From: Deltaproteobacteria bacterium
GTDB taxonomy: Bacteria > Desulfobacterota > Desulfarculia > Adiutricales > Adiutricaceae
Direction: 5' to 3'
NCBI GenBank assembly: GCA_031263485.1
Contig: JAISFS010000155.1
Span: 1-60,547, forward strand
DNA length: 60,547 nt
Positions within the stretch are counted from its first letter, which is position 1, and the number at the start of each line of letters is the position of its first letter. Under the pieces are notes generated by a model. The model saw nothing but the letters and a program-made list of their open reading frames with translations, was not told where the DNA came from and did not search any database. Position numbers and translations under genes: made by a program. Below, one piece after another: positions 25,852 to 35,094 of this stretch.

Positions 25852-27810
25852 TCAGATGTCTGTGATGGAATCAACCGGAACAGGGAGTTGGATTATTCCG
25901 ACTTCGGGCTCGTTTTGATTCTCCGCCATCCATACCACTTCTTTGAAACGTACCAATACCGTAGAGGTTCGGTATACGGCGACGGCTGCGGCGAGGATGG
26001 GTTTACCTGAGATGAAGAGGTATTTGGCGTAATGTTTCCTTTTAATCTGTTCGAAAGCATCCTCGGCTTCGCGTTCAAGGAGCCGTTTCAGCGGTTCTGA
26101 TATCTTTCCCTGTTCGATGAGTCCGGTAACGCTAATCGGACTAGACTGCTGGAATACTTGACCTGAGAGCCATTGAGTTTTGTGGGGCGGCGAGATGTTG
26201 TTTGATGGTGGTGCATTTTCATAAATATCCAATCCGCCATGTTCGGGAATAAATTTCAGCTCGACAACGATATAGCCGCGCACCTCGCCAACTTCCTGAA
26301 CTTCGACAACAAGATCCGATCTGCCGGCATCTGAGAACAATTGTGACATGGCCTTGAATATATCGCCGTCAAAAATTGCGCCTCCATACTTGAAAAGGAT
26401 TTGGAGGATTATATTATAATAATTTTCTCCGCCTTGCCGATACAAATCTTTCGATATGCCTGAAAAAATAGAACCGAGGTACATTTCGGATTCCTGGCTG
26501 TTGCGTGACCACATCGCCGACTGTAATAGCCTTTTTATGTCTGTGAATAATACATGCGGACCATGCAACTTATCTCCGTATCTAAGATTATATATAAAAT
26601 CTGTGAATTTATCCTTGAGTTCGAGGTCGATAGCGTCCTTGACCTCGTTGTTAGGAACTTTCAGACGATAGATCCTTTCTTTACCGTATCCGCTGATGCT
26701 GTCTACAGTGAGATATCCGGCTTGTAAAAGGAATGCTTCATTATGAATATTTTGGGTATCATTGATGGTTGTTGAATCTTTTACTGACAAATTGTTGTTG
26801 AATATTGTAAAAAAATTTCCGGTGAATGACTCGAGCATGGCGGTCAACAGAGGCACACCGGATTTGTACCAATAATCGTCAAATACTGTAAACTCAAGCA
26901 AGGACTTGATTGCGAACGGATTGAAAACCTTTGTCTCGCCGTCCCAGCTGTAGCCATCGTACCAGTCGACAATCTCGCCCATAAGGTCGCTCAGTTTCCA
27001 GTTGTGTGGAAGCAAACCTAGATTTTTCTGAGTTGCGAGGACTTTGGCGAGATGGCTGTTGTATGATGATTCTATCTCCTGTTTCGTGAAGCCACAAATT
27101 GTTGAAAATTTTGGATCAAATGTAATGTCTCTTATATTATTTAAGGCTGAAAAAAGGGACAATTGCCGAAATTTCGTGATCCCTGTTATGAAAATGAACC
27201 GGAAATACCCAATAATGGATTTGATTGCTGAATAGAAATTGTAAAGCGTCAATCGAGTTTTTTCAATTGCTGCTGGATCTCCTAAGTATTGTAGGAAAGG
27301 AAAGTCGTATTCGTCTATTAGGAGCACAACGTTCCCGCCGCTAAATCTAGCAAGGTTATCGACAGGTTTTCTGGATTTCGAGTGTATTCTTGATAATTTT
27401 GTTGCCAAACTGACAATGGCGGCAGAAAAATCGCTTGTATCTATTTCCACGCTATGGTTTTCTGCGTTCACTTTGATCAGATTCAACAAACCAGATTCGA
27501 ATGTGTCCGGATTGGAATTCGTGCCGGCCATGCTGATCCGGATCACGGGGGCATGTGCCCAGTTGAAATCCGGAGCCAGCTTCTCTAATTTCAGTCCGGC
27601 GAATAGCTCCCTTCTCCCTTCAAAAATCTGCTGAATTGTGTCGAGCAGAAGGCTTTTGCCGAATCGTCTTGGCCTCGACAGGAAAAACGGACCGCGTTTC
27701 TTGATAAGCTCAAGGATCAATTCCGTCTTGTCAACGTAGACAGCTCCCTGTTCGATCAAAGCACCGAACGATTCTTCCTCAAGTTCCAAGGGTTTCAAAT
27801 GGTCTTCCAT
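25852..27810 (-). CDS. AAA-ATPase-like protein with PD-(D/E)XK nuclease domain
   Basis: An intact 652-residue protein started at the ATG at 27810. The frame extends 20 codons to a TTG without a ribosome-binding site. It has the N-terminal AAA-ATPase-like domain common in anaerobes: Walker A RPRRFGKS (about 46-53), Walker B VVLLIDEYD (161-169), FIFITGITKF, WYDGYSWDG and FLLQAGYLT. The C-terminal nuclease-like domain carries GRSDLVVEV and IVVELKF, giving Asp499 and Glu517-x-Lys519 as a PD-(D/E)XK core. Its function is unknown; the family is usually multicopy and has been suspected of defence or mobile-element roles. The gene is strikingly AT-rich beside mutS2 and hisA and has its own consensus promoter (27976-28006), consistent with lateral transfer. 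Paralogues: 6347 (broken) and 35095. Confidence 0.88.
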   Translation of the reverse strand: MEDHLKPLELEEESFGALIEQGAVYVDKTELILELIKKRGPFFLSRPRRFGKSLLLDTIQQIFEGRRELFAGLKLEKLAPDFNWAHAPVIRISMAGTNSNPDTFESGLLNLIKVNAENHSVEIDTSDFSAAIVSLATKLSRIHSKSRKPVDNLARFSGGNVVLLIDEYDFPFLQYLGDPAAIEKTRLTLYNFYSAIKSIIGYFRFIFITGITKFRQLSLFSALNNIRDITFDPKFSTICGFTKQEIESSYNSHLAKVLATQKNLGLLPHNWKLSDLMGEIVDWYDGYSWDGETKVFNPFAIKSLLEFTVFDDYWYKSGVPLLTAMLESFTGNFFTIFNNNLSVKDSTTINDTQNIHNEAFLLQAGYLTVDSISGYGKERIYRLKVPNNEVKDAIDLELKDKFTDFIYNLRYGDKLHGPHVLFTDIKRLLQSAMWSRNSQESEMYLGSIFSGISKDLYRQGGENYYNIILQILFKYGGAIFDGDIFKAMSQLFSDAGRSDLVVEVQEVGEVRGYIVVELKFIPEHGGLDIYENAPPSNNISPPHKTQWLSGQVFQQSSPISVTGLIEQGKISEPLKRLLEREAEDAFEQIKRKHYAKYLFISGKPILAAAVAVYRTSTVLVRFKEVVWMAENQNEPEVGIIQLPVPVDSITDI

Positions 27811-28931
27811 GGCCCTGCGCCCCAACGCAGAATGAATCACGGCAGAAAGGGATTGCCCGGAAAAAGGCAATCAAGAATAATAAGACTGGAATTGGAAACG
27901 TCAAATGCGGTCCGATAAAGTCTGATTGCTTCTGTACAAAGGGAAAGCAGATCTAAGTCACTTATTTCCTGCATCATTATATATAGTTAAAATTCAGGTT
28001 TGTCAATCCTGAGTCCGAGTCCGAGTCAGACCGTCGGGCCTGGCCGAACTCCGCGTTTCGGTCCCGGCCTTAATCATCTGGCCTATATTGAAAAGTTCTT
28101 TCTCAACCGACTTTATGGACACTCCATGTCCAGAGTCAACCCCTAATTATTTCGCTGATATCCAGACCTCGATCCGCAAGCGTCAGCGGAAGGAAAGCCA
28201 GGAAGCGCCGGAAGCCCCTTTCCGGAGTGGTTGGGTTTTCGGCCTTAACGGCCTGCCGTACAACCTGTAGCCTCAAGAACCGGAGAGATTGCCGGGGCCA
28301 CTTTGAGGCCAAAGGGGCTTCTCAATGGTCTTTCTTCCTTGCACGGTTCCTCGTCTCAGCGTATCGCGCAAACAGGATTTTGGGTCTGGGGAGCTCTTGC
28401 GGCATTAGCGTGACCCTGACGATGTCGGCAGGCCGAGGCTGGAGCCACCGAGCCGTTGCGAGTCCATTGTGCCCTGGTTTCAGGATCGCCAAGGGTTTGC
28501 CTCTCAGCCCGATAGGCAATCAGGAGGGAGGGCTTGCGGCTTTCTGCATTTCCGCTCCTAGCAACAGCTGCACCTGCGGCTTCCTGTTGGGGATGCAACG
28601 CCAGGGAGGCGGCAGAGAGGGCCGCAGCGTTCCCGGGTAAGCCTTCGGGGAGATGGCTGCGGGGCGGCATGAGGCCGCGGCTGAGGAGAGCCTGCGTTTT
28701 CGATGGTGCATCTTCGCGCATCTGGCCTCGTGCGCCAATAGGGCCCCCTATCGCGTCTTACGGGGGACCGGGTGGGCAAGGAAGTCCTGGCGTCCGACGT
28801 CCTGAACCCGGTACGCCGACCCTGAGTCTGTCGGGCGGGCAAAGTCTGCCGCGCGGAGCCATGGCTTGTCACGCGTTGGCGGAGGCACCTGCGGTGAAGG
28901 GCGTCAGGGCCTTCGGCGCGCGTCCCCGAGG
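27811..28931. other. Spacer between hisA and the AAA-ATPase
   Basis: AT-rich up to about 28,010, where it holds the ATPase promoter and leader, including a GATTGCC/GGCAATC hairpin near 27,851-27,872. From there it is GC-rich to hisA. GAGTCC-type short repeats lie at about 28,010-28,028. Frames on both strands carry no motifs. No gene called. Confidence 0.5.
27976..28006 (-). promoter_or_regulatory. Consensus promoter for the AAA-ATPase at 25852
   Basis: On the minus strand a perfect TTGACA (plus 28001-28006) is followed by TATATA at 17 bp or TATAAT at 19 bp (plus 27976-27983). The leader to the ATG is about 160 nt. Confidence 0.7.
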
Positions 28932-29657
28932 TCAGTTCAGGGACGCGAGGATTGTCCTGCCGCGGCTGAAATCCAGGGTCCCGGCATACAGGGCCTTGCC
29001 GGAGATGATCCCGTAGAGCTCCGGGGCCCTGGCCTTGACGGCCCCCACGTCGTTGGGGCCGGAGATACCCCCGGAGATTATCGTGGGGAGTCCGGAGACC
29101 CTGGCCACCTCGCTCGACAGTTCGATGTTGGGACCCAGCTGGGTGCCGTCCCGCTCGATGTCCGTGTGGATGACCAGGGACACCCCCATTTCCTTCAGGG
29201 ACGCGGCGGCCTCCAGGAGATCCCTGCCGCCGTCCCGCCGCCAGCCCCAGGTGGCGAGGGTGCCGCCACGGGAGTCCAGGGCGGCGGCTATCCGTCCGGG
29301 GTACCTCTCGCAGGCCTCCCTGACAAGTCCGGGGTTTTCCGTGACCGCCGTGCCCATAACCAGCCGGTCCACCTCCCGATCCAGCCAGTACTCGACCGAC
29401 TCCATGCTCTTGATGCCGCCGCCCAGCTCCAAGGGGCAGGAGACGGCATCGCGGATGGCCTCCACGGCCGCCCGGTTGGCATCGTTGCCGGCGGAGGCGT
29501 CAAGATCCACCAGATGGATGAGCGAGGCCCCCGCATTCTCCCAGTTCCGGGCCATCTCGGCGGGGTCCTCGCCGTAGACGGTGGATCTGGCGAAGTCGCC
29601 CTGGATCAGACGGACGCACCTGCCGTCCTTAAGATCGATGGCGGGGATGAGGATCAT
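28932..29657 (-). CDS. hisA: ProFAR isomerase (histidine biosynthesis)
   Basis: HisA isomerises ProFAR to PRFAR by an Amadori rearrangement, the fourth step of histidine synthesis. The product is 241 residues, the family length, with a (beta-alpha)8 barrel. The start MILIPAIDLKDGRCVRL carries the catalytic Asp8. The second-half phosphate and catalytic segment is IHTDIERDGT, with further signatures ELGGGIKS, AAALDSRGG (Asp128) and TIISGGISG. The ATG at 29657 is clear. It follows hisB by 173 bp on the same strand, probably one transcript. Confidence 0.96.
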   Translation of the reverse strand: MILIPAIDLKDGRCVRLIQGDFARSTVYGEDPAEMARNWENAGASLIHLVDLDASAGNDANRAAVEAIRDAVSCPLELGGGIKSMESVEYWLDREVDRLVMGTAVTENPGLVREACERYPGRIAAALDSRGGTLATWGWRRDGGRDLLEAAASLKEMGVSLVIHTDIERDGTQLGPNIELSSEVARVSGLPTIISGGISGPNDVGAVKARAPELYGIISGKALYAGTLDFSRGRTILASLN

Positions 29658-29830
29658 GGGGCACCTGCGGGATAGCGCGGAAGCGCGGCAAAATGGTTGA
29701 ACGGCGTGGCCGGTGTGAGGCGTGGGCCGGAAGCGGCGTGGGCCGGAGGTTCCCGTTGCCAGTCCGCGGGGTTCGGGCGGAGGGCTTCAGGTGGAGGGCT
29801 TCAGGTGGAGGGCAGGAGGCAGGCGGGGAG

Positions 29831-30424
29831 CTACAGGACCCCCTTGGTGGATACGGGGCCCTGCCCCTCCTTGGGGGCCAGCGCGGAGCGGGCGGCCATG
29901 CCGGCGGCCTTGAAGAGGGCCTCGCACAGGTGGTGGCTGTTGCGGCCCCTGCGTCCGGTCAGGTGAAGGGTCCAGCCGGCCCGGGTCGCGAGAGCCCGGA
30001 AGAACTCCTCGACCAGGCAGAAGTCGAAGTCCCCCGCCGTGGGCTGCGGGAAATCCGCCTCCAGGCAGAGGAACGGCCTCCTGCCGGCATCGAGGGCCGC
30101 TTCGGCCAGCGCGTCGTCCATGGGCACCAGGGCCGAGCCGAAGCGGGCGTGCCCGGAGAAGTCCCCCAGGGCCTGGGCCAGGGCGTCGCCCAGGACGAGT
30201 CCCGTGTCCTCGACCGTGTGGTGGAGATCCACGTGGGAGTCGCCGCGGGCCGAGAGTTCAAGGCCCCAGCCCGCGTAAGCGGAAAGCGCCGTCAGCATGT
30301 GGGTGAAGAAGCCTGACGGGGTATCGATCTGCTGTCGGCCGCCGTCCAGGTTCAGGTCGACCGAGATCTCGGTCTCCTTGGTCGTGCGGCGGACGCTCGC
30401 CTTTCTGAGTGGGGTAGCGGTCAT
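29831..30424 (-). CDS. hisB: Imidazoleglycerol-phosphate dehydratase
   Basis: HisB (IGPD) dehydrates imidazoleglycerol phosphate to imidazoleacetol phosphate, a manganese enzyme of histidine synthesis. Started at the ATG at 30424 it has 197 residues, the family length; the frame is open 83 codons upstream but that part is not IGPD-like. Metal-site signatures are present: HML in FFTHMLTALS, DLHHTVEDTG, TLHLTGRRGRNSHH and CEALFKAAG. The Asp that normally precedes the first of these histidines (FFDHM) is Thr here, and the following RHG element is also altered. It is monofunctional, lacking the phosphatase half found in enterobacteria. hisA follows. Confidence 0.95.
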   Translation of the reverse strand: MTATPLRKASVRRTTKETEISVDLNLDGGRQQIDTPSGFFTHMLTALSAYAGWGLELSARGDSHVDLHHTVEDTGLVLGDALAQALGDFSGHARFGSALVPMDDALAEAALDAGRRPFLCLEADFPQPTAGDFDFCLVEEFFRALATRAGWTLHLTGRRGRNSHHLCEALFKAAGMAARSALAPKEGQGPVSTKGVL

Positions 30425-30908
30425 AGGTACCTGAAGCGCGCGAGGGCGCGGAGGGCCGGAGCCGCGGGAAGCGACCGAGGTCCCCTGCGGCCGGCCTGAA
30501 GCGCGGAAGACCTGGCGTCTCATGGCGTTCCGAAGGGCTTTCGTGAGGGACCGGGTCCGGCGGAGGAGGGGCAGGGAGCTTTCCAGAGCAGGTGGAGGGA
30601 TGGTGTCCGGCAGACGCCCGGTATCGTCTGGAGCGTCAAGGCGCTCCAACGGGGCGAAGTCGAGGCGCTCCATCTGCGCGCGGACGAAGGGCTTCTCCGC
30701 GGCGCCGGTGATGGTTCAACCGAGGCGCCGTCAAGGCGTATCGCCTTAGGCACTATAGACCCTGCCTGAGGGTTTTGCCAGAGGCCGCGCTGGACAGCCG
30801 CGAGGGGTCCTGCGGCGGCCATGCAGCGGGGGCATCGGAGCTTACTGGCGCGGTCGTCCGGACGGTCTGGCGATATGCGATCCGGTCGGAAAGCCGGCGG
30901 GCCGCCCG
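30425..30908. other. Spacer between ilvN and hisB
   Basis: GC-rich, no gene. In-frame upstream extension of the hisB frame covers part of it. No clear terminator or promoter seen. Confidence 0.5.
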
Positions 30909-31400
30909 TCAGGCGGGTGAGCCGTTCTCGGAAAGGGGGAGCGCCACCAGGCCCGTGCGGGCCATGGCCTTGATGTGGAAGGGGAAGAGCCCGTTTATCG
31001 CCGTGTCGATGCTCTGGGCGGAGCCGGCTATCATGACCGTGGCGGAGTCCTTCTCGATGTGCTTGATGGCCAGCCCCAGAAGGCCGATGAGGCTCATGAT
31101 CTCGGATTTCCTCTCCGGGGTGAAGGAGACCGTGATGAGCGCCAGCTCTCCGGTCATGGCGGTCTCGTGGGGGATGGGGTCCACCTTGATGACGTCTATC
31201 AGCTTGCGGATCTGCTTGGTCACCTGGTCCAGGACCTGCTCCTCCCCTTTGACCACAAGGGTGATGCGGGTGATTTCCCTGTTTTCGGTGGGGCCGGCGG
31301 CGATGGACTCGACGTTGTAGCCGCGGCGGGTGACCAGCCCAGCGACGTGCGAGAGCACGCCGGGGCGGTTGCGGACAAGGATGGAGATTATCTTTTTCAT
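30909..31400 (-). CDS. ilvN: Acetolactate synthase small (regulatory) subunit
   Basis: Regulatory subunit that raises activity of the large subunit and confers valine feedback inhibition in branched-chain amino acid synthesis. Started at the ATG at 31400 it has 163 residues, the usual IlvH/IlvN length. The N-terminal ACT domain is ISILVRNRPGVLSHVAGLVTRRGYNVESIAAG, shown here as the segments IISILVRNRPGVLSHVAG and RRGYNVESIAAG, followed by the effector-binding ITRITLVVKG. The C-terminal dimerisation domain carries LLGLAIKHIEKDSATVMIAG. The frame is open 49 codons upstream but is not conserved. It follows ilvB by 180 bp. Confidence 0.95.
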   Translation of the reverse strand: MKKIISILVRNRPGVLSHVAGLVTRRGYNVESIAAGPTENREITRITLVVKGEEQVLDQVTKQIRKLIDVIKVDPIPHETAMTGELALITVSFTPERKSEIMSLIGLLGLAIKHIEKDSATVMIAGSAQSIDTAINGLFPFHIKAMARTGLVALPLSENGSPA

Positions 31401-31580
31401 TGCAGGCTTTCGTTGCCCGGCGAAGGCCGCCGGGCGCTCCCGGTCGTTGACGCTCAGGGCCTCCGCTGGTTTTATCGGGATGCCCGGCGGTTCCGGCTTC
31501 AATGGCGAGGAGCAAAAGGTCAGACGGCCGTGCGGGCAGGCCCTCATGCCGCGAGGGCAATCGGTCGAGCGGGCAGGCCC

Positions 31581-33296
31581 TCAGCCCTCCCCGAAGAAGT
31601 CGGTCTGGCCCTTGCCGGCGGGGATCATGGGAAGCACGTTCTCCTCGGGGTCCACGATCACGTCCAGGAGCCCCGGGCCGTCTGAGGCGATGAGCTCCCT
31701 TACGGCGTCCAGGACCCTGGCTGGGTCCTCGACGCGCTCCGCAGGGATGCCGTAGGCCCCGGCTATGCGGGCGAAGTCCGGGTTGAAGCCGAAGACCGTG
31801 CTGGAGTAGCGCTTGTCGAAGAAGAACTGCTGCCACTGCCGGACCATGCCCAGACAGCCGTTGTTGGAGACTATCATCTTGAGCGGGACGGAGTTCTCGC
31901 GGACGGTGGCGAGCTCCTGGATGTTCATCTGGAAGCCCCCGTCCCCGGCGATGAGCACGGTGGGAACCCCCGGGCAGGACATGGCGGCGCCCATGGCGGC
32001 GGGGAGTCCGAAGCCCATGGTGCCCAGGCCCCCCGAGGAAAGGAATCTCCTGGGCTCGGAGGACTCGATCAGCTGGGCCGCCCACATCTGGTGCTGGCCC
32101 ACGTCGGTCACGATCACGGCCTTGCCCGCCGTGAGATCCGAGACGGCCCTGATGAGCGCCTGGGGCTTGACGCGGCTGCCCCCGCTTTCGGGCACGGCGA
32201 GGGGGTGCCCGCGCTTCAGCTCGGCGACGCGGGTGCGCCACTCGGGCTTGGGCGAGGGGCTGTGCCTTTCGATGAGCATGTCCAACACGAGCTTCAGATC
32301 GCCGGTGACCGGGAGATCCACCGAGAGCCGCTTACCGATCTCGGCGGGGTCGACGTCCACGTGGGCGATGCGCGCCAAGGGCGCGAAGCGCCGCACGTCC
32401 CCCACCACCCTGTCGTCGAAGCGCACGCCTAGGCCGATGATGAGATCCGACTCGTTTATCGCCAGGTTCGCGTACTTGGCCCCGTGCATGCCGGGGAGCC
32501 CCAGCGAGAGCCCGTGATCGTCCGGGAAGACGCCCTTGGCCAGGAGGCTCGTCGCCACCGCCACGTCTGAGCCTACGGCGAGCTTCCGAATCTCCTCCGA
32601 GACGCCCGTGGAGACGGCGCCGCCGCCCACGTAGAAGACGGGCCTGAGGGAACGCGCGATGGCTTCCGCGAGGGCGTCCACTTCGGCGGCCGAGGCCCGG
32701 GGGCGCGGGTCGTAGCCGGGTATGGCGGGATTGGGCGGCAGGAGGTAGGGGATCTCCGCGGTCTGGATGTCCTTGGGGACGTCGACCAGGACCGGCCCGG
32801 GCCTCCCGGAGGACGCGAGGTGGAACGCCTCCGCCAGGTCCCCCAGGAGGTCGGCGGGGTCCTTCACCAGGTAGTTGTACTTGGTGATGGGGATGGTTAT
32901 CCCGTAGATGTCCGCCTCCTGGAAGCTGTCCGTGCCGATGGAGGTGGTGGACACCTGGCCGGTTATCGCCACCATGGGCACGGAGTCCATGTGCGCGTTG
33001 GCGAGGCCCGTCACCAGGTTGGTGGCGCCGGGTCCCGAGGTGGCGATGACCACCCCGGTGCGGCCCGAGGCCCTGGCGTAGCCGTCGGCCGCGTGCGCCG
33101 CCCCCTGCTCGTGGCGGCAGAGGACGTGGCGGACCGGGGAGCCGTAGAGCGCGTCGTAGAGGGGGATGACGGCGCCTCCGGGGTAGCCGAAGATCAGCTC
33201 CACCCCGGTGTCCTGTAAGAATCTCGCTATGGCCTCTGCGCCGGTGACTTTGCCTTTTCGGGTGTCCGGCGGCGGGCCCTTGTCGGTCGTGCTCAT
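31581..33296 (-). CDS. ilvB: Acetolactate synthase large (catalytic) subunit
   Basis: Thiamine-diphosphate enzyme that makes acetolactate or acetohydroxybutyrate, the first common step to valine, leucine and isoleucine. Started at the ATG at 33296 it has 571 residues, the normal length; 67 further upstream codons are arginine/proline-rich and rejected. Signatures: the ThDP-activating Glu63 in CRHEQGAAHAADGYARASG, the FAD-region RFDDRVVGDV, and the C-terminal ThDP/Mg site GDGGFQMNIQELATV through VSNNGCLGMVRQWQ. The central FAD-binding domain is complete. ilvN follows; ilvC is not in the window. Confidence 0.97.
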   Translation of the reverse strand: MSTTDKGPPPDTRKGKVTGAEAIARFLQDTGVELIFGYPGGAVIPLYDALYGSPVRHVLCRHEQGAAHAADGYARASGRTGVVIATSGPGATNLVTGLANAHMDSVPMVAITGQVSTTSIGTDSFQEADIYGITIPITKYNYLVKDPADLLGDLAEAFHLASSGRPGPVLVDVPKDIQTAEIPYLLPPNPAIPGYDPRPRASAAEVDALAEAIARSLRPVFYVGGGAVSTGVSEEIRKLAVGSDVAVATSLLAKGVFPDDHGLSLGLPGMHGAKYANLAINESDLIIGLGVRFDDRVVGDVRRFAPLARIAHVDVDPAEIGKRLSVDLPVTGDLKLVLDMLIERHSPSPKPEWRTRVAELKRGHPLAVPESGGSRVKPQALIRAVSDLTAGKAVIVTDVGQHQMWAAQLIESSEPRRFLSSGGLGTMGFGLPAAMGAAMSCPGVPTVLIAGDGGFQMNIQELATVRENSVPLKMIVSNNGCLGMVRQWQQFFFDKRYSSTVFGFNPDFARIAGAYGIPAERVEDPARVLDAVRELIASDGPGLLDVIVDPEENVLPMIPAGKGQTDFFGEG

Positions 33297-33832
33297 AAAG
33301 GTTACCGGAAACGTTCTGCTGAAATGGCCTGGGCCGACACGGCGCAGGTTGCGGGAAAGACGGCCCGGAAGGCCGTGAACGGAGCGAAAGGCCCGGAGGG
33401 CGCGTGACGCCGGGCCGGGGGACATGAAAGCCGGAGCCCGGGGTGGCGGCGGCTGTGGCCTGTGGTTACGCCGGCTGACCGGGATAACGTCAGGCAAGGA
33501 ACTTCGGTCAGGAAGCCTCAGGCGTGAAAGCCGGAAGCCAGGAAGCCTCAGGCGTGAAAGCCGGAGGCCAGGAGGTCTCAGGCAGTAAAGTTAAGCCGCA
33601 GGCAGTTATTCCTCATGCTGGATGTTTCGGGATTGCGTCACCGGACACTGTATCGGGAACGAGTTACGGAACGGCTTCGGGACCTGATTCAGTAACTTTG
33701 TTCCGGTACGGAACTTCGAAGCAGTGTTTAGGGACTGCCTATCGCGCCTGGGGCGGGGGCACGTTTCAGGTTTCAAAGGCCGCTCGGATGGAGGGGAGGG
33801 GGATAGCGCCCCGGATCACCGGGCGGCCCTGG
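33297..33832. other. Spacer between recR and ilvB
   Basis: Holds a 30 bp tandem repeat (33511-33600). I looked for a leader peptide or T-box ahead of ilvB and saw neither. A plus-strand frame across the repeat (33524-34156) runs into antisense of recR and is rejected. Confidence 0.5.
33511..33600. repeat. Three copies of a 30 bp tandem repeat
   Basis: Units start at 33511, 33541 and 33571 with GGAAGCCTCAGGCGTGAAAG (third copy diverged: GGAGGTCTCAGGCAGTAAAG). Upstream of ilvB, non-coding. Confidence 0.85.
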
Positions 33833-34447
33833 TCAGGGGATCTTGCGCCGGTGCTCCAGGGCCTCTTTCAGGGTGCCGCCATCCACGAACTCCAGATCCA
33901 TCCCGGCTGGAAGGCCCCTAGCGAGCTTGGTCACGGTCACGCCCTTGGCCTTAAGGTGGTCCGACAGATACGAGCAGGTGGACTCGCCCTCCGGCGAGCT
34001 CCCAGTGGCCAGGAGCACCTCGGCGACAGGATCGCCTTCCGTCCCGGGACCGACCCGGTCCAGAAGGCTCTGGATGTTCAACTCGTCGGGGCCAATCCCG
34101 GACAAGGGGTTCAGGACCCCTCCCAAGACGTGGTACAGGCCCCTGAAGAGCCCTGAAGATTCTATCGTCATGAGATCGGCCGGAGTCTCCACCACGCAGA
34201 CGGTAGAGCGGTCCCTTTTCGGGTCCGAGCAGCGGGGGCAGGGGTCCCGGTCCGTGTAGTCGTGACAGACGGAGCAGAAGCGGATCTCCTCCTTCACCGC
34301 CACCAGGGACGCGGCCAGTGCCTTCACTTCCTCCTCGGGCCTTTTGAGGATGTAAAGCGAGAGCCTGGTGGCACTTTTGCGGCCGAGGCCGGGGAGCTTG
34401 GCCAGGCGCTCGATGAGCTCGGTTATCTGGGGGGGATGCTGTTGCAA
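33833..34447 (-). CDS. recR: Recombination mediator RecR
   Basis: RecR with RecO loads RecA on SSB-coated gaps. Started at the TTG at 34447, which has AAGG five bases upstream, it has 204 residues, the family length; the 67 earlier in-frame codons are not RecR-like. The N-terminal helix-hairpin-helix is LAKLPGLGRKSATRLSLY. The C4 zinc finger is FCSVCHDYTDRDPCPRC. The Toprim domain starts TVCVVETPADLMTIES and includes HVLGGVLNPLSGIGPD. The common partners dnaX and ybaB are not adjacent. Confidence 0.95.
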   Translation of the reverse strand: MQQHPPQITELIERLAKLPGLGRKSATRLSLYILKRPEEEVKALAASLVAVKEEIRFCSVCHDYTDRDPCPRCSDPKRDRSTVCVVETPADLMTIESSGLFRGLYHVLGGVLNPLSGIGPDELNIQSLLDRVGPGTEGDPVAEVLLATGSSPEGESTCSYLSDHLKAKGVTVTKLARGLPAGMDLEFVDGGTLKEALEHRRKIP

Positions 34448-35094
34448 GGGGGCCTTCCGACATCGGGTGAAAGGGAAAGCAATTACCTTAACAGAGATTC
34501 CGGGTCGTTTCAAGGATAATCCGGCATGGAAACTCGTAAAGATGCAGGGCCGGAGCTTGACTGTGCGCGAAGTTAGATTGTTATAGAACGATACACAGTA
34601 TTGTGTCGTTGACAGTCGGCAACCAGCCACCTCCCAGTGGCCGCACACAGTCTTGAGTTGCTGACAGCCGACAACCCGCCCCCGGCGACCGCACGATCCG
34701 CCAGACGGTCACCCTTCCCCTATCGATGGCCGCCAGCCACGCCTGACGCCTTGTTGGACTCTTCTGTGAGAAGGACATGTCAAGTAAGGCCAAGTTGTTT
34801 TGAAGTGCCTTCTCGTGGGGAGAGGAGGTAGAAGTCAGCCAAAGATTAGTTTGAATAATTCACAAGACTCGCGGTTTCGTGTTCCGGGCTTGACATTATC
34901 TTGAAAACGTAGGACAGTACTCGGTAGATCATCAGTTGTCAACGCGTCTGAGTTGTTTGGCAAAACCTAGCGGAAAGCTGCCCGCATCATTCCGGCCTTT
35001 CCCCTAACTGAAATATCGAAAAAAGGCATGTCGGCACCTTGTGAGGCGGCCCGAGTTGCCATTTTGACGGCGACTAGCTCGATGAGGTTTGGCG
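34448..35094. other. Divergent spacer between recR and the AAA-ATPase
   Basis: AT-richer than average. A roughly 34 bp direct repeat (CACAGT...TTG..GT, then TGACAG.CG.CAAC) occurs at 34594-34627 and 34646-34680. The 34587-34610 dyad is annotated separately. Possible weak plus-strand promoter elements for the ATPase (TTGACA at 34890, TTGAAA at 34901, TAGATC at 34925) lack a clean pair. No gene. Confidence 0.5.
34587..34610. promoter_or_regulatory. Imperfect dyad next to a recR -10-like box
   Basis: AACGATACACA and TGTGTCGTT are complementary apart from a 2 nt bulge and enclose GTAT. On the minus strand TATAAC (plus 34580-34585) lies directly downstream, so a protein bound here could control recR. 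Speculative. Confidence 0.35.

Noticed and set aside
33297-33510. Leader peptide or T-box for ilvB
   Set aside because: No run of Ile/Val/Leu codons, no T-box core and no attenuator hairpin seen.
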